A DNA stretch of 64,000 nt from Malania oleifera (GCF_029873635.1 NC_080423.1:109075087-109139086), one strand, 5' to 3'; counted from the stretch's first letter, positions 10,614 through 23,275 are shown. The notes: generated by a model not told the origin, from the letters alone. Numbers and translations are program-made.

Positions 10614-13600
10614 AATTCAATTGAAGAAAGAAGAAGGAGTCGGAGGCGGCCCACCCCCCCTCCCCGGCCGAATATTTCTTTTGCACGACTCCAGCCACCT
10701 CTGTCTCCATCTCTCTCTCTCTCTCAATTTCTCAGCGGATTTGCAGCGGATCGGGAAACGGAAGGTGCCGTTAGATTCCTGGTTCCGCTGCCGACATTTC
10801 TACTGGAGCGAATTTTCGTGGGAACGGCTTAGCCACTGCTCCTCATTTCCCACTATTAATGTGCGGTTAAATCGATGATCGGGTACCACCACATGATCTT
10901 AATCACGGTTGTCGTCATTTTGGCATAGGTAATTTTTCAATTGGGGTTTCCTAAGCCCTACTCCAAAGCGAGAGTGAGATTTGAAAAATTTGGCAAATTA
11001 GTTAAATTTGAGGGTATAACTATTAATTTAAAAATTATGACCCTAGAAACTATTTAAATAATATTTTATTTAGGAATAATTTAAATGGAACTAAGATTTT
11101 TGAATCAGGGTCTGGGTGAGCGCCACGGGCATCGGTGTGGGATTCCTATCGATGTAGTTCGAGAATTCAGGTAAGGAGGAAATTTATATATTAAATCAGA
11201 TTTTTCATGAATTAAAAATGATTATGTGTTATTTATATATATATGTTTTTATGTGGATTTAAAATGTCAGCCATGAAATTTATGTTTTCTGACCCTAGGA
11301 TTGTCGATATAGTTATAAATATGTGAAAGTGAACGAATGAAAGTGAAAAGAATTTTTTGATGAATTAAATAAGAAATGAAATGTATTTTGAGTATATAAA
11401 TGTTAAATGTGGGTTGACTTATTTTATGAGAAATATGTATGAATTTTACTACTAAATTGTATGGCATAAGAATCTGTGCAAATTATATGTTAAATGTATG
11501 AAATGCAGGTTAAGTAAATAAAGTAATGAGAATAAAATATGATATGGACAATGTTGCATATGTATGTTAAATGCAATCATGTAAAGGTACGACAGCTGAA
11601 AGCCGGGTTAGCAGATTCTAGGGCATTTCTATGTGGACTAATTGATGACGACTAAAGAGCAGCTGTAGTACAAAGGTGAAATGTGAATGATACAAATGGA
11701 AAAGAGTCACTTAAAGTGAAACATAAGAAAATGTTAAGTTATGAACATGAAAGAATGTGAATGATTGAATAATGATGGAAAGAATGATGTATTATGGTAT
11801 TAGAATTATTTATGTATGTAGAACATGTTACGTTTGGGCGGGGCGCACTCTTCGCTTGAGAGCTTGTTGAGTAAGGCGAGTGCACGAGTAGCTTCAAATA
11901 TGGCAGTTGCTGTATAACGTACTAGGGCAAAGGGAACCTACTTGTATGGACGGGTAGAATTCCCTTTCCTTAGGGCCTTTGCCAGTAAACTGTTGTTGAA
12001 TGCGTGAGTACGAGATCAAGTAACACTTGAAGGCTTACTAAGTAAGGTGAGTACTCTGGTATGCTTCAGTAGTAACCTTCGGGTTACCTAAGTATCAGAG
12101 CAGAGGGGCACTACTTGTATGGAAGGGTAATCATCCCTATCCTTGGGTAATCGTGTGGGTAGACTTTTGTATGTGATTGTTAGGTTCAGAAAATGATTTT
12201 CAGTATTATGTCAATGATTTGCAAATATGATAAAATGATATGTATAATCTCATGATGGCCACACACTGAGTTTAATATATTGTTTCTTCCCTTACTGAGA
12301 TGTATCTCACCCGAATATGATTATGTCTTTTTCAGGACATCCTCGAGGTCAAGCTTAGAGAGCTCGAGGGTTCTGACGATTGTATAAAGAGAAAGGGTAT
12401 ATTTTTGTATACTTTAGGGGAATGTAAATATTTATATTTTATGTCTTTATGTTTTAAGTCTGTTGAGAATGGAATGATTGTGAACATATTGAAATGTTTT
12501 GGAGATTTGTGTATTTATGGAAATGCAGGTGTTGGATGGATATTGTGAAATTTAGATAGGAAGTAGTAAACTCTGGTATTACGATGTTATGGTATATTGT
12601 TATATGGAGATTATATTTATGTTTTCCGCTGTGTATGATATGAATTATGGATTATCAAGATTTTATTAGGTATAACGCACCGGACCATGGTTTAAGGGTT
12701 CGGGGCGTTATAGATGGTATCAGAGCAATGTCTAGCCGGAAGTGTGATTAATTTCACATCACGTGGATGTGGAAATGTTAAGTATTAGGTTAGAGATGAT
12801 TTATACCAGAGTATAAGAATGAGTTAGGATGAAAATAGGAGATGAATAGGTTAGGTGTTGAGAAGTAGGTATGGTGTAAGGAAGTATAGGATTTTGTCTT
12901 ATAGCTTAGAGGCTGAAATCCCTTGGCGGACTTCTGTGATTTTCTGATTCAGTTAACAGTTTCAAAAAACCACGGTAAATCCATCGACGGTGATGATTCC
13001 TAGTCGTGAGACTGGTCCTTATATGGAGAACTTGGATGTGTATTGGATTCAAAGTATATAATTGTGTTGTTGAGATTATGGTGTGGGATATAGTAAATTA
13101 TAGAATTGTGGAAATAAAAGATCGGACAACAAATTTCGAGGACGAAATTTCTTAAGGAGGGGAGAATGTAAAGACCCGAAATATTTAAATGATTGAAATA
13201 ATAATAAAATAGATAAAATAACAAATAAATAAATAAAAAGAATGGTGTGGGAAAAAGAAAAAAAATAATTAAAAATTAAAATTTTAAAAAATTAAAATTA
13301 AAGAAATTAAATTAAATTAAATTAAGATAAATTAAATTATTAAATAATTAGTTATTAAATTAAACATTATTACATTGGATTTAAAAAAAAAACAGTATAA
13401 GTTAAAGTTATATATATGTAAAGTCAATTGAAGAAAGAAGAAGAAGAAGGAGTCAGAGGCGGCCAACCCCCCCCCCCCCTGAATATTTCTTCTGCGCAGC
13501 TCCAGCCACCTCCATCTCCATCTCTCTCTCTCTTAATTTCTCGGAGAATTTGCAGCGGATCGGGAAACGGAAGGTGCCGTTGGATTCTTGGTTCCGCTGC

Positions 13601-15647
13601 CGACTTTTCTACTCAAGCAGATTTTTCGTGGGAACGACTTAGGCACTGCTCCTAGAGAAAGATAATTTTTTCCCATTTTCCCAATTTCGCTATTAATATA
13701 TGGTTAAATCGATGATCGAATACCACCACATGGTCCTAATCACAGTTGTCGTCATTTTGGCATAGGTAATTTTTCAATTGGGGTTTTCTAGGCCCACTCC
13801 AAAGCGAGAGTAGAATTTGAAAATTTTGACAAATTAGTTAAATTTGCGGGTATAATTGTTAATTTGATAATTATGACCCTAGAAAATATTTAAATAGTAT
13901 TTTATTTATGAATAATTTAAATAGAATTAGGATTTTTGAATCAGGGTCGGGGTGAGCATCGTGGGCATCGGTGTGGGATTCCTGTCGATGTAGTTCGAGA
14001 ATTCAGGTAAGGAGGAAATTTATATATTAAATCAGGTTTTTCATTAATTAAAGATGATTATGTGCTATTTATGTATATATATATGTTTTTATGTGGGTTT
14101 AAAATGTCAGCCATGAAATTTATGTTTTTTGACCCTAGGATTGTCGATATAGTTATGTATATGTGAAAGTGAACGAATGAAAGTGAAAAGAATTTTTTGA
14201 TCAATTAAATAAGAAATGAAATGTATTTTGAGCATATAAATGTTAAATGTGGGTTGGCTTATTTTATAAGAAATATGTATGAATTTTACTACTAAATTGT
14301 GTGGCATGAGATTCTGTGCAAATTATATGTTAAATGTATGAGATGCTGGTTAAGTAAGTAAAACAATAAGAATAAAATATGATATGGACAATGTTGCCTG
14401 TATATGTTAAATGCAACCATGTAAAGGTACGACAGCTGAAAGTCGGGTTAGTAGATTTTAGCACATTTCTATGTGGACTAACTGTAGCAGATTCTAGCGC
14501 ATTTCTATGTGGACTAACTGATGACGGCTAAAGAGCGGCTATAGTACAAAGGAATGAAATGAAAATATTATGAAATGAAATGACAAGGAATGATAATGCA
14601 ATGAAATGAAAGGTGAAATGTGAATGATACAAATGGGAAAGAGTCGCTTAAAGTGAAACACAAGGAAATGTTAAGTTATGAACATGAAAGAATGTTAATG
14701 ATGGAAAAAATGATGTATTATGATATTAGAATTATTTATGTATATAGAACATGTTACGTTTGGGCGGGGCGCACTCTTCGCCTGATGGCTTGCTGAGTAA
14801 AGCGAGTGCACTAGTAGCTTCAGATGTGGCAATAGCAGCATAACACACTAGGGTAGAGGGAACCTACTTGTATGAGCGAGTAGAATTCCCTTTCCTTAGG
14901 GCCTTTGTCGGTAAACTATTGTTGAATGTGTGAGTACGAGATCAAGTAACACTTGAGGGCTTACTGAGTAAGGTGAGTGCTCTGGTATGCTTCAATAGTA
15001 ACCTTCGGCCTACCTAAGTATCAGAGCAGAGGGGTGCTACTTGTATGGGCGGGTAATCACTCCTATCCTTGGGTAATCTCGTGGGTAAACTTTTGCATGT
15101 GATTGTTAGGTTTAGAAAATGACTTTCAATATTATGTTAATGATTTGCAAATATTATAAAATAATATGTATAATCTCATGATGGTCACACGCTGAGTTTA
15201 ATATCTTGTTTCTTCCCTTACTGAGATGTGTCTCACCCGAATATGATTATTTCTTTTTCACAACATCCTCGAGGTCGGGCTTAGAGAGCTCGAGGGTTTT
15301 TAGCCTTCTGATGATTGTATAAAGAGAAAGGGTATCTTTTTGTATACTTTAGGGGAATGTAAATATTTATATTTTATGTCTTTATGTTTTAAGTCTGTTG
15401 AAAATGGAATGGTTGCGAACATACTGAAATGTTTTGGAGATTTGTGTATTTATGAAAATTCAGGTGTTTGATCGATATTGTGAAATTTAGATAGGAAGTA
15501 GTAAACTATGGTATTACGATGTTATGGTATATTGTTATATGGAGATTATATTTATATTTTCCGCTGCGTATGATATGGATTATGGATTATCAAGATTTTA
15601 CCAGGTATAATGCACCGGACCCAGGTTTAAGGGTTTGGGGCGTTACA
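10344..15647 (+). mobile_element. Internally deleted Ty3/Gypsy element with both LTRs
   Basis: The left LTR is 10344-12712 and the right LTR is 13167-15647, both starting 'tgtaaagaccc'. The right one ends 'gttaca', and CAGAT duplications flank the whole. The 454-base interior holds the primer site 'tggtatcagagc' (about 12716-12727), an untranslated leader, and the polypurine region 'aaggaggggagaa' (about 13154-13166). Gag and pol are absent, so the element is non-autonomous. Over about 190 aligned LTR bases I count roughly 9 differences (near 5%), suggesting moderate age. The family is the plant lineage with very long LTRs. Confidence 0.9.
11830..12150 (+). repeat. Duplicated module inside the LTR (left LTR copy)
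   Basis: A module with 'agtaaggcgagtgc' / 'agtaaggtgagtac' and 'acctacttgtatgg' / 'actacttgtatgg' occurs twice, about 185 bases apart. The same double module is found at about 14765-15080 and 26265-26475, and in part at 40450-40650. Confidence 0.75.
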
Positions 15648-15652
15648 CAGAT
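15648..15652 (+). repeat. Target-site duplication CAGAT (right)
   Basis: Exact partner of 10339-10343, lying directly after the terminal 'gttaca' of the right LTR. Confidence 0.85.
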
Positions 15653-16040
15653 ACTTTCAAGCTGGTTCTCTCTGCACTCTCTCTCTCTTGCCCGTCTCTC
15701 TCCTCCGTCCTCCTCCTCTCTTTCCTCATTTTCTTAGGAAATATTCGGCTAATCAGAAAATTGAAGATATCGCTAGGTTCCTATCTCCGTCACCAACATT
15801 CCTACAAGAGCAAATTTGTCGTGAGAGCTGCATATGCATCACTCCTGGGGAATGGTAAACCCTTACTTTTTACTCAATTTCTCCTTAGATCTTCAGCTAA
15901 ATCAACAATCGGGCACCACTACGGGGTCCTAGTCTCGATCGTTGTCGCTTTGATCGGAGTAAATTTTCAACTTAGGTTTCCTAGACACCACTCCAAAGAG
16001 CGAGTAGGATTTTGGGAATTAAGTAATTGGCACAATAGCA
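15653..16040 (+). mobile_element. Older Gypsy LTR, right part
   Basis: This resumes the LTR interrupted at 10343. It includes a pyrimidine-rich stretch, 'gagcaaatttgtcgtg', 'caatcgggcaccac' and 'ttttcaact', collinear with 39180-39480 and with 10700-10980. After about 16040 similarity is lost. Confidence 0.65.
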
Positions 16041-16370
16041 TGTGCTTGGCTGTCGGAGCGATTCGTACGTCATTGTCGTCACCGTGAAACTACATCGCTG
16101 TCGCAGCTTCGTCGCAGGTTTGCCATCCCTAGTCCTCCCTGAGCAAACGCTTTTGCTATTGGACACCAGGAGACCAAGCCGTTCGGAGATTTGCCTACGA
16201 AGGGGCGACGGCTAGAGACGGAGGGTTCAAGTGGTCGCGAGCAAAAGCAAAGCTTCCCTGCACCTGCCTCGTGACTAGGAAGATCTCCACAAAAACGATC
16301 GACAACGTAGTAAGCGAGGGCACAGTTGTGTTTCTCTAGGGCACAGTTCTTCCCTATTTTATTTGGCACA
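16041..16370. other. Moderately GC-rich stretch, unassigned
   Basis: The stretch is distinctly less AT-rich than its surroundings, with short open frames on both strands and no recognisable domain. It could be the remainder of a mobile element or captured DNA. I see no basis for calling a gene. Confidence 0.4.
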
Positions 16371-16720
16371 ATTGTATTATTACTTATTATTTTTATAATA
16401 ATTATTATCCTTAAAATAATAATAATAATTATTATTATTACAATTTTTTTCCTTTTTTATTACTATTTTTCTTGTTATTATTATTATTTTACAATAATAA
16501 ATATTATTTTTGTTGTAATAATTATTTTTTAATATTTTTATAATACCTTATCCTTGAAATAATAATTATTATTATTTTGGCCTTTTATTAATATTTTTAT
16601 TTATTATTATTATTTTTAATAATAAATGTTATTGTCATTGCAATTATTATTAGTTGTAATTATTTTTATTATAATAGTATAATAATTAGTATTATTAGTA
16701 TTTTTGTTTCTAGAATATTT
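16371..16720. repeat. Degenerate (ATT)n / (AAT)n low-complexity tract
   Basis: Long runs of ATT and AAT triplets with T-rich interruptions. Open frames here are artefacts. Confidence 0.9.
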
Positions 16721-17093
16721 TTTGTTATAAAATGAGTCTGATTACTTGGAATGAAAATTAATTCCAGTCCATCTGGACTAGGGTGACGATTCCCCAACTT
16801 GCAAAAATCATATTCCAGTCAGAATACGATTCAACCCTTGATTCTGCAAACCAAACGCAATAATGCAATTCCATTCCTAAAATTGGATTTCATTCCTAGT
16901 CTCATTCTGCAAACCAAACAGGGGGTAAGAGTTGTCACTATTTAATTGGGCTAATCTATTAATAATATGGTAGACTCAATCTACCTAATAATTTGGAGAA
17001 ATTATAATGTAGACTATAAGAATCTACCACATATATATATTCAACTAGCATTTTCCCATGTTGATGCATGCCTTACCACATAAAGATAGACTT

Positions 17094-17300
17094 GTAAGGA
17101 ATGGTTCCATAGTTTTACGTAGGATTTGGAACTCATAAATCACAAGATATCACATTAGCATTTAGTCTCATATAAGTAAAAGGTATAGTTTAATATGACC
17201 TATAATGATGCAGGTTTCATATTACTTTAGTGGGCCTAAGTATTAATATAATATTTTATAATTGGTGGTTCCAAATCCTGCCTAAAGGAATCGTACCTTA
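17094..17300. mobile_element. MITE candidate with about 40-bp imperfect terminal inverted repeats
   Basis: The left end, 'gtaaggaatggttcc' followed by 'taggatttggaac', is mirrored at the right end by 'ggttccaaatcctgcc' and 'ggaatcgtacctta'. The interior is AT-rich and non-coding. Length (about 207 bp) and structure fit a miniature inverted-repeat element. The target duplication is not clear. Confidence 0.6.
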
Positions 17301-17949
17301 AAATGACCACTCATCTTAAGGATAAAAGTTATTTATTTTGTTCAACATAACTTGATCAGCCTATGTCTTTTTTCAATTGGCTTGGTGTCTACAATAATTC
17401 TTGTATACTAATCGGTTTTGTTTCCCTATGTCGTATGCTTCGAACAAGATTTCTAAGGTTTGGCAAAATATGCTTAAAAATAATGACTCATGCGTACCAT
17501 TAAAAAATTTAATGATTTATGTGTCAACATTTATGATTTATTTGGCATGCAAGAATTGAATAGAATAGGACAGAATTAATCTTTATAATTTTATATGTTC
17601 GTAAGTTAAATTTCCATGATATTTCTCTTTGATTGTATTCCATTCTAATGTGTCAAATATTGGATCAATTCCTCTAAACGAGTGAATATTAGTTGTCCTA
17701 CATACTCATCAATAGCTTTTGCACATATTTAGCATCCCTTGGGGAAAATATTTTCCTTTCTTTTTTTTTAATTCATCCATTATCGTCACCATCCTGCACA
17801 TTTATCTGAATCCAAAGAATTCCCAAGGTTTCTTTTTTTCTTTCTCTCCTTTCTTCATTTTCTTTAATTGTAGTGATCATTTCCTTTGCTTTATGCACTT
17901 CCTTCTTTACTATGATTCATCTAAACATCCTTTTCTATCAATTTTATGT
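17301..17949. other. AT-rich intergenic DNA between MITE and MYB unit B
   Basis: No gene was recognised. The T-rich open frame at 17719-17991 has no domain and looks like chance. Confidence 0.5.
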
Positions 17950-19098
17950 GTGAAAGTTTGTATTTCAAGTTTCAAATTTGAATTTGTATGAATTTGAATA
18001 AAACGTAATATAAAATTATATTAAATTTATTTAAATTTATATAAATCTAAATTCAAAATTCAAAATTTATATGTCCAAATATAACCTAAGAAAAAATAAA
18101 TACTTATAAGGGTCTAGATCCTTAACTTAAAGTGCTCTCCATTAATTCAACGGCACATGTTGCGATATGACTAAATTATTTTATTCCAACAATGGTTATT
18201 TTGTGAATACATATCACATCATATTAAATTGCTAGCATTAATTGTGAGCATGTGTTGAAATTCAGCACACTTCTCCCACTCATGACAAAAAGAATTAAGC
18301 TATTTGTTTTATGCATCGGGATATTTACCATGCATGCTTTCAGCATGATTACTTCTTGAGAAAAAAAAAAAAAAGAAAATCCACATGTCGTATATGATAA
18401 TGTATAAAATTTTATCAAATTTATATACACTTAAAATGATAGTGTCCAAAATCTTTTGAAAACTTGATTAATTTACTGAAATAATGGATTCATCCCTTTA
18501 CTCTTACTCACTTAAATACTTAAATATTATTTCAGATAAAAAGTTATTATTATAAAAATTCATACTCAATCATTTAATTATAAGAGTTTTGGGTTTAGGG
18601 AATATAAATATTTATTTATCCCTACTTAATTAATTAATTAATTAATTGACACGTGTTTGCAACCTCATGAGCCGCGCGTGGCATGCTCTCACCTGTTCAG
18701 TACAATTTTGTCATTTGGGTGGTCAGGACTTAGAATCCTAATAAGCTAAAAAGCCTAAAAGTAAAAGTCATACATCACTTTCGTACGTGTGGCTAAGTGG
18801 CTTGTTGGCTTTTATAAAATGATGAATGGTTTGGACTGCTAGCAGCCTCGTGGAGGAAGGGCTATTTAGTATACCATACTACAGCGGACATGAGATAGAT
18901 ATACTGTTTTTTATTGAATAGTTCGAGCTGTATAAATTTACTTGTAGCTAAAAAAGGTTTAAAAGACATCATTTGTTAAGACTAAATATAAAATATCATA
19001 ATAAGACCTTTCCGAGCTTTCCATTTGTAATCAAGATAGTCTTCATCACCTCTTAGTCTTTCTTTTTTCTCTTCCCCCTTAACTCTCTCTCTTTATGC

Positions 19099-19138
19099 TC
19101 GCGCGCGCACGCGCACACACACGCACAGATATATATAT

Positions 19139-19172
<34 letters not shown>
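19099..19172 (+). repeat. Compound microsatellite downstream of MYB B
   Basis: Short (CG)n/(CA)n, (TA)n and (GA)n runs lie directly downstream of the MYB B stop, homologous in position to 6457-6640 but shorter. Confidence 0.9.
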
Positions 19173-19176
<4 letters not shown>

Positions 19177-19195
19177 AAAAATAAAGTGCAATTGA

Positions 19196-20786
19196 TTAGA
19201 TGAACATTTCTTCAGTGGTGCTTAAGAGATTCTGAAAATTATATTCGTTCCAACTATTCTGGTCCTCTTCCACTGCAGTACTGTTTGATTCCTTAGTTTC
19301 TAGTGGAATTTCCTTAGGCGAGAGGCTTGCAGTAATCTCCTCAGCAAACCAGAAACAGCAATCCTCAGAAGCTCCATCACCTTTCTGAGTAAATAAAAAG
19401 CTTTCCCAACACTTGATCTGATCATTGTCCAATACTTCTGGTGGGGAAATTAGAAATGAGTTGTTGTGGTCTTCTGCCATTGATGGAGGAATGGGATCTT
19501 CTACAACTGCGGGTTTAATAAACTTTGACAAGTTCTTTTTGAAGTTCCAAGGGCGAGGCTTTATGACACTGATGGATTTTTCAGTTTGTTGGGTTACAAC
19601 TTCCATCTTTTCTTGTTGATGACTTGAAACTCTCTTTTTGTGGAGGTGGGTGTTCCAAAAGTTCTTTACACTATTTGCAGTTCTACCAGGCAGCCTACCA
19701 GCAATTAATGACCATCTAATGGACAAAGAAAATGACATTATGTTAAACCAAGTAATATCTAATTAAACCCATCAAATTAAAAAAGAAAAATCCTTTTGCA
19801 TTTGAAACTCTTAGTTCAATGTCTTTGTTAGGATACAATTAGAGAGAGTCCTTGCACGTGCGTGCGATAATATTGTACATGGTTAGATACCATCTTGACC
19901 TAAATGTTTTAAGTGTTTATGTCTTTAAGCCAACCATGCATGTATGTCACACTCATGAAAAGACTCTAGTATCCTAAAAAGTAGTATAAGAACCAATGAC
20001 TTGGATTGGACTCGAGTGTTCATGCATGTTGTTCATGAGGATATAGGCATTAGAAGAGGAGTGGTGGGTCCTACAAATGCTAATCTCATAGATGAGTGAG
20101 GTCCCGTGGATGAGAAATAGCTCCTATTTGGTTGCATGATAAATAATGACTTTTCTTCAAGTGAGAGTTATTTGAACTCACAAATGAGGGAAGATTGGTA
20201 AAAAACCACTTGCAAATTTGTCTCACATCAAATATATATATATATATATATATATAAAATAGATAATGAGTGTTTAGATACATGGTTGGACCCATGATCG
20301 AATGGCTTAAGTTTTAGGGTCAAGTTGGTATTCACTCATATATATCAAAACTCGGCCTCGATCCTAACTTGTTTGGCGTTCACCCATGTATATCAAAGCC
20401 CAGCCTCGATCCTAACTTTTTCGACCGATTTAAACTATATATAAATATAAGTTTTATATTTTCTTTTTTTCTTTTCTTTTCTCTCACGAAATTTACAAAC
20501 CAAAACAAACCTTGAAGGAAAAAAAGATATTCGTAAGTACAAAAAGGGATCTTAATAATTAACTAAGAATGCTATCTCATAATTAATTAGTCCAACTATT
20601 AACTTGCCTGTTGCCCAAAAGCTTATGAAGTTTGATGATGAGATCCACTTCATCCGGTGAGAAACCTTTTTTATTAATATTCGGCCTCAAATAGTTCAAC
20701 CACCTTAATCTACAGCTTTTCCTACATCGATTCAGTCCTGCAAATTAACACAACCAAATTTCCATCAATTACAAGACTCCTCTCTC

Positions 20787-20848
<62 letters not shown>

Positions 20849-20964
20849 CCTGCTCGGTGAGGAACAAGATGCCAGTGGCCTTCCCCATAAGCCTCCACGC
20901 ACCTCCTCAGCAAGATATCTTCTTCCGCATTCCACGCACCTTTCCTCACTCCTAAACTCCCCAT
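19196..20964 (-). CDS. R2R3-MYB transcription factor B (subgroup 6, anthocyanin-type)
   Basis: Exons on the minus strand are 20964-20850, 20737-20608 and 19715-19196 (115, 130 and 520 bp; 254 aa). The start is chosen as [11 protein letters not shown] to match gene A; two upstream in-frame ATGs ([10 protein letters not shown]) are possible but unconserved. The R2 and R3 aromatic residues, the bHLH-interaction motif in R3 and KPRPWNF are all kept. Y101 of gene A is F here (KNFWNTH), a conservative change. R3 again reads ANSV. The C-terminus differs from gene A by substitutions and small indels, with no stop or frameshift. Intron 1 contains a (CT)n run of about 65 bases and intron 2 is GC-AG. 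The two paralogues may share or divide one role, probably pigment regulation; this is inferred from motifs. Confidence 0.93.
19716..20607 (-). other. MYB B intron 2 (GC-AG)
   Basis: Same donor 'cag|gcaagt' and acceptor 'ttag' as gene A, with 892 bp against 895 bp. It holds a (TA)n run near 20228-20256 and the LTR-like remnant shared with gene A. Confidence 0.75.
20780..20845 (+). repeat. (CT)n microsatellite beside the MYB B exon 1 donor
   Basis: About 65 bases of almost pure CT inside intron 1, four bases from the donor GT at 20848-20849. Roughly twice the length of the gene A run. Confidence 0.95.
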
Positions 20965-21607
20965 ACTGTCAACCGACATTTCCCCTGCCTGCATTTCATA
21001 TATACATATAATGATATAAATACTCAATCAAATATCTAGCTCGTTGCCTTGCTGACCAATACAACACACAGAGACAAAAATAAACTTGCTTCTGTACGTC
21101 AGCTGCTGGGATATAAACGTATCTTCCAAAATGGATGGGGGCCTCAGCTTACGTGTATGGCTGCCGGCCACAGACCAATTCCATGCAAGTTTGGGGCCGG
21201 GAGAAGAAATTGATGCGGCACAGTGGCACTCACAGTAGTGGGTCTGCGGTTTCCATCTGTGTTTTCTAATAATAGCATGTGAACTGACGCATGGATCGAT
21301 ATATCTACCAGTCCAAACTATTCGAAAGCCTTTAGATTAGAAGCATGGTCGCATCCAATCCCTTCGTAATATTACGGACACGCGTAGTAAAGATATATAT
21401 TTTCTGTTTATATATATATATATATATATGAATGGAAAGGTTCCACGTTGCTCCCCATGCATGCATTGCTGCTCTTTGCATTGCGCTTGGTGTTAATTCG
21501 TACACGTTCAATGATGGCTTAGTGGTTGGCAGAAAAAAATTAAATCTTTCCTCAGATTCACTATTTACAGTGCTTTCTTTGGAGTGTAGGGTTTAATAGG
21601 AGGATTA
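20965..21607 (-). promoter_or_regulatory. Upstream region of MYB B
   Basis: Conserved with the region upstream of MYB A, including 'cagcttacgtg' near 21145. An insertion of about 70 bases (21405-21480, starting with a TA run) is absent from unit A. A Copia LTR begins at 21608, about 640 bases upstream of the start codon, and could alter expression. Confidence 0.45.
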
Positions 21608-23190
21608 TGTTGATCCATCTGAATGAAGGGTGGAGCGAACTCACTCAATTACTAGTTGTGATTGAAATTCGGTGAGAATTGCATACAAATACAAAACAAT
21701 TATTTTCAATCTAAAAAAAAAAAATTACAGAGGAATTCAAGATACAAATTTCTCTCTTCTCACTTGTTATTCACCCTCTCTACACCACACATTACATTAC
21801 ACACACACACACACATCTATTTATTGCAATTGTTAAAACAGTATAATCAACAATAGTAGACTGGTTGGTAAGATTGGTGGCCGACTCCTACCCAAATTCA
21901 ACAGAGGTGGGCTACCGGCTATCTCCAGTCAAGTTTAATTTTTGACATCCCCCTTTAAACTTGACTCTCCTGGTTTTGTCATTCCGAGCATTGTTTTCAA
22001 TCTTGCAAAAATATCATGCATGAGTGGCTTTGTGAAAATGTCATCAATCTGATCATACGTTCTGCAAGATATCAAATTCACTTCTTTCTTCTTGGTATGC
22101 TCCCTCTTAAAATGATACCGAGTATTAATATGCTGCTTCTTTCATGGAATACTAGATTCTTCGCAAGTGCAATCGTTGATTGATTGTCGATGTAGACTTC
22201 TGTGGGGTTATCTTGAAAAAATCTCAGATACTTCAGTACATTTCTGATCCATATACCATAACAAACAGCTGAACTGATAGCAACATACTCAACTTCACAT
22301 AATGAAAGCATTGCGACAGGTTGCTTCGTCGATGAACATGTAAACGATGTATCTCCCATGAAGAATGTGAATCCAGTCGTGTTTTTTCTTTCATCAAGAT
22401 CTCTTCCCCAATCGTTATCTGAATAGCTAATAAGTTTGCAATCACCTCTTGATGAATAGAACATACCATCGGTGATGGTAACCTTGACATAGCAGAGTAT
22501 CCTCTTTGCTGCATTCAGATGGGACTAGTGAGGAGTCTCCATGTACCTGCTAAAAAGTCCAACTCCATAGAGTATGTCTAGTCTGGTGCAAGTAAAATAC
22601 CTCAAGCTTCCGACCAAACACTTGAAATATGTAGGGTCAACATCTCCTTGCTCATTCTTTCTTAACTCCAATCCCGTTTCAACCGGAGTTGTCATAGGGT
22701 TACATTTTTCCATCCCAAACTTCTTCAGTACTTCTTTTGCATAGTCACTTTGTGAGATGAAGATTCCCTTCTCACTTTACAACACTTTTATGCCAAGAAA
22801 ATGAGTCATTTGTCCAATATCTATCATTTCAAATTCTTTGACCATGCTCCTTTTGAAAGTGGTAAACATCTCTAGATTGTTACCGATGAAAATCAGATCA
22901 TCAACATATAGGCTGGTAATCAGCATGCTTCTTTCTATCTCCATCTTCATGTATAGCGCATGCTCTTAGGGACACTTATCAAATCCATTCTTCTAGAAAT
23001 AATGATCAATCTTCAAGTTCCATGCACGAGGTTCCTGTTTCAAACCATAGAGTACTTTTTTTCAGCTTGTACACTCTATCTTCTTTTCCTTTGTTCACAT
23101 ATCTAGGTGATTGATTGATATAGATCTCTTCTTCTAAAAAATTGTTCAAAAATGGGTCGAATAGGGTATTGACAGGGGTTTGAGATTGTT
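21608..23190 (-). mobile_element. Ty1/Copia 3' half: LTR, RNase H and part of RT
   Basis: The LTR is at 21608-21947 (TG...CA) and is preceded on the minus strand by the polypurine tract 'aaagggggatg'. RNase H lies at about 22080-22500 and reverse transcriptase at about 22520-23190, recognisable from YSDNDWGRD, IALAKN and EEEIYI. The 5' half is absent. The element is broken in several places and is old. It adjoins Gypsy DNA at about 23190. Confidence 0.85.
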
Positions 23191-23227
23191 TCATAATTCG
23201 GAGACGAAAACCCCTTGACGGACTTCT

Positions 23228-23275
23228 GTGATTTTCTGAAACTGTCTAAATCAATCAACAGTTTCAGAAAATCAC
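23228..23275 (+). repeat. Perfect 18-bp inverted repeat in the Gypsy leader
   Basis: 'gtgattttctgaaactgt' at 23228-23245 is exactly complementary to 23258-23275, with a 12-base loop. Less perfect counterparts lie at the same leader position in the elements near 12936-12974 and 33738-33780. Confidence 0.8.

Larger units (their letters stand above)
17950..21607. repeat. Tandem segmental duplication, unit B (carries MYB gene B)
   Basis: Collinear with 5617-8955 across exons, introns and both flanks. The right edge of similarity ('ggtttaataggaggatta') falls exactly where the Copia LTR begins at 21608, so later insertion has cut the visible duplicate. Unit B has extra upstream DNA near 21410-21480 not found in unit A. 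Confidence 0.85.

Noticed and set aside
16326-16532. Isoleucine-rich open frame
   Set aside because: Produced by the (ATT)n tract; no protein evidence.
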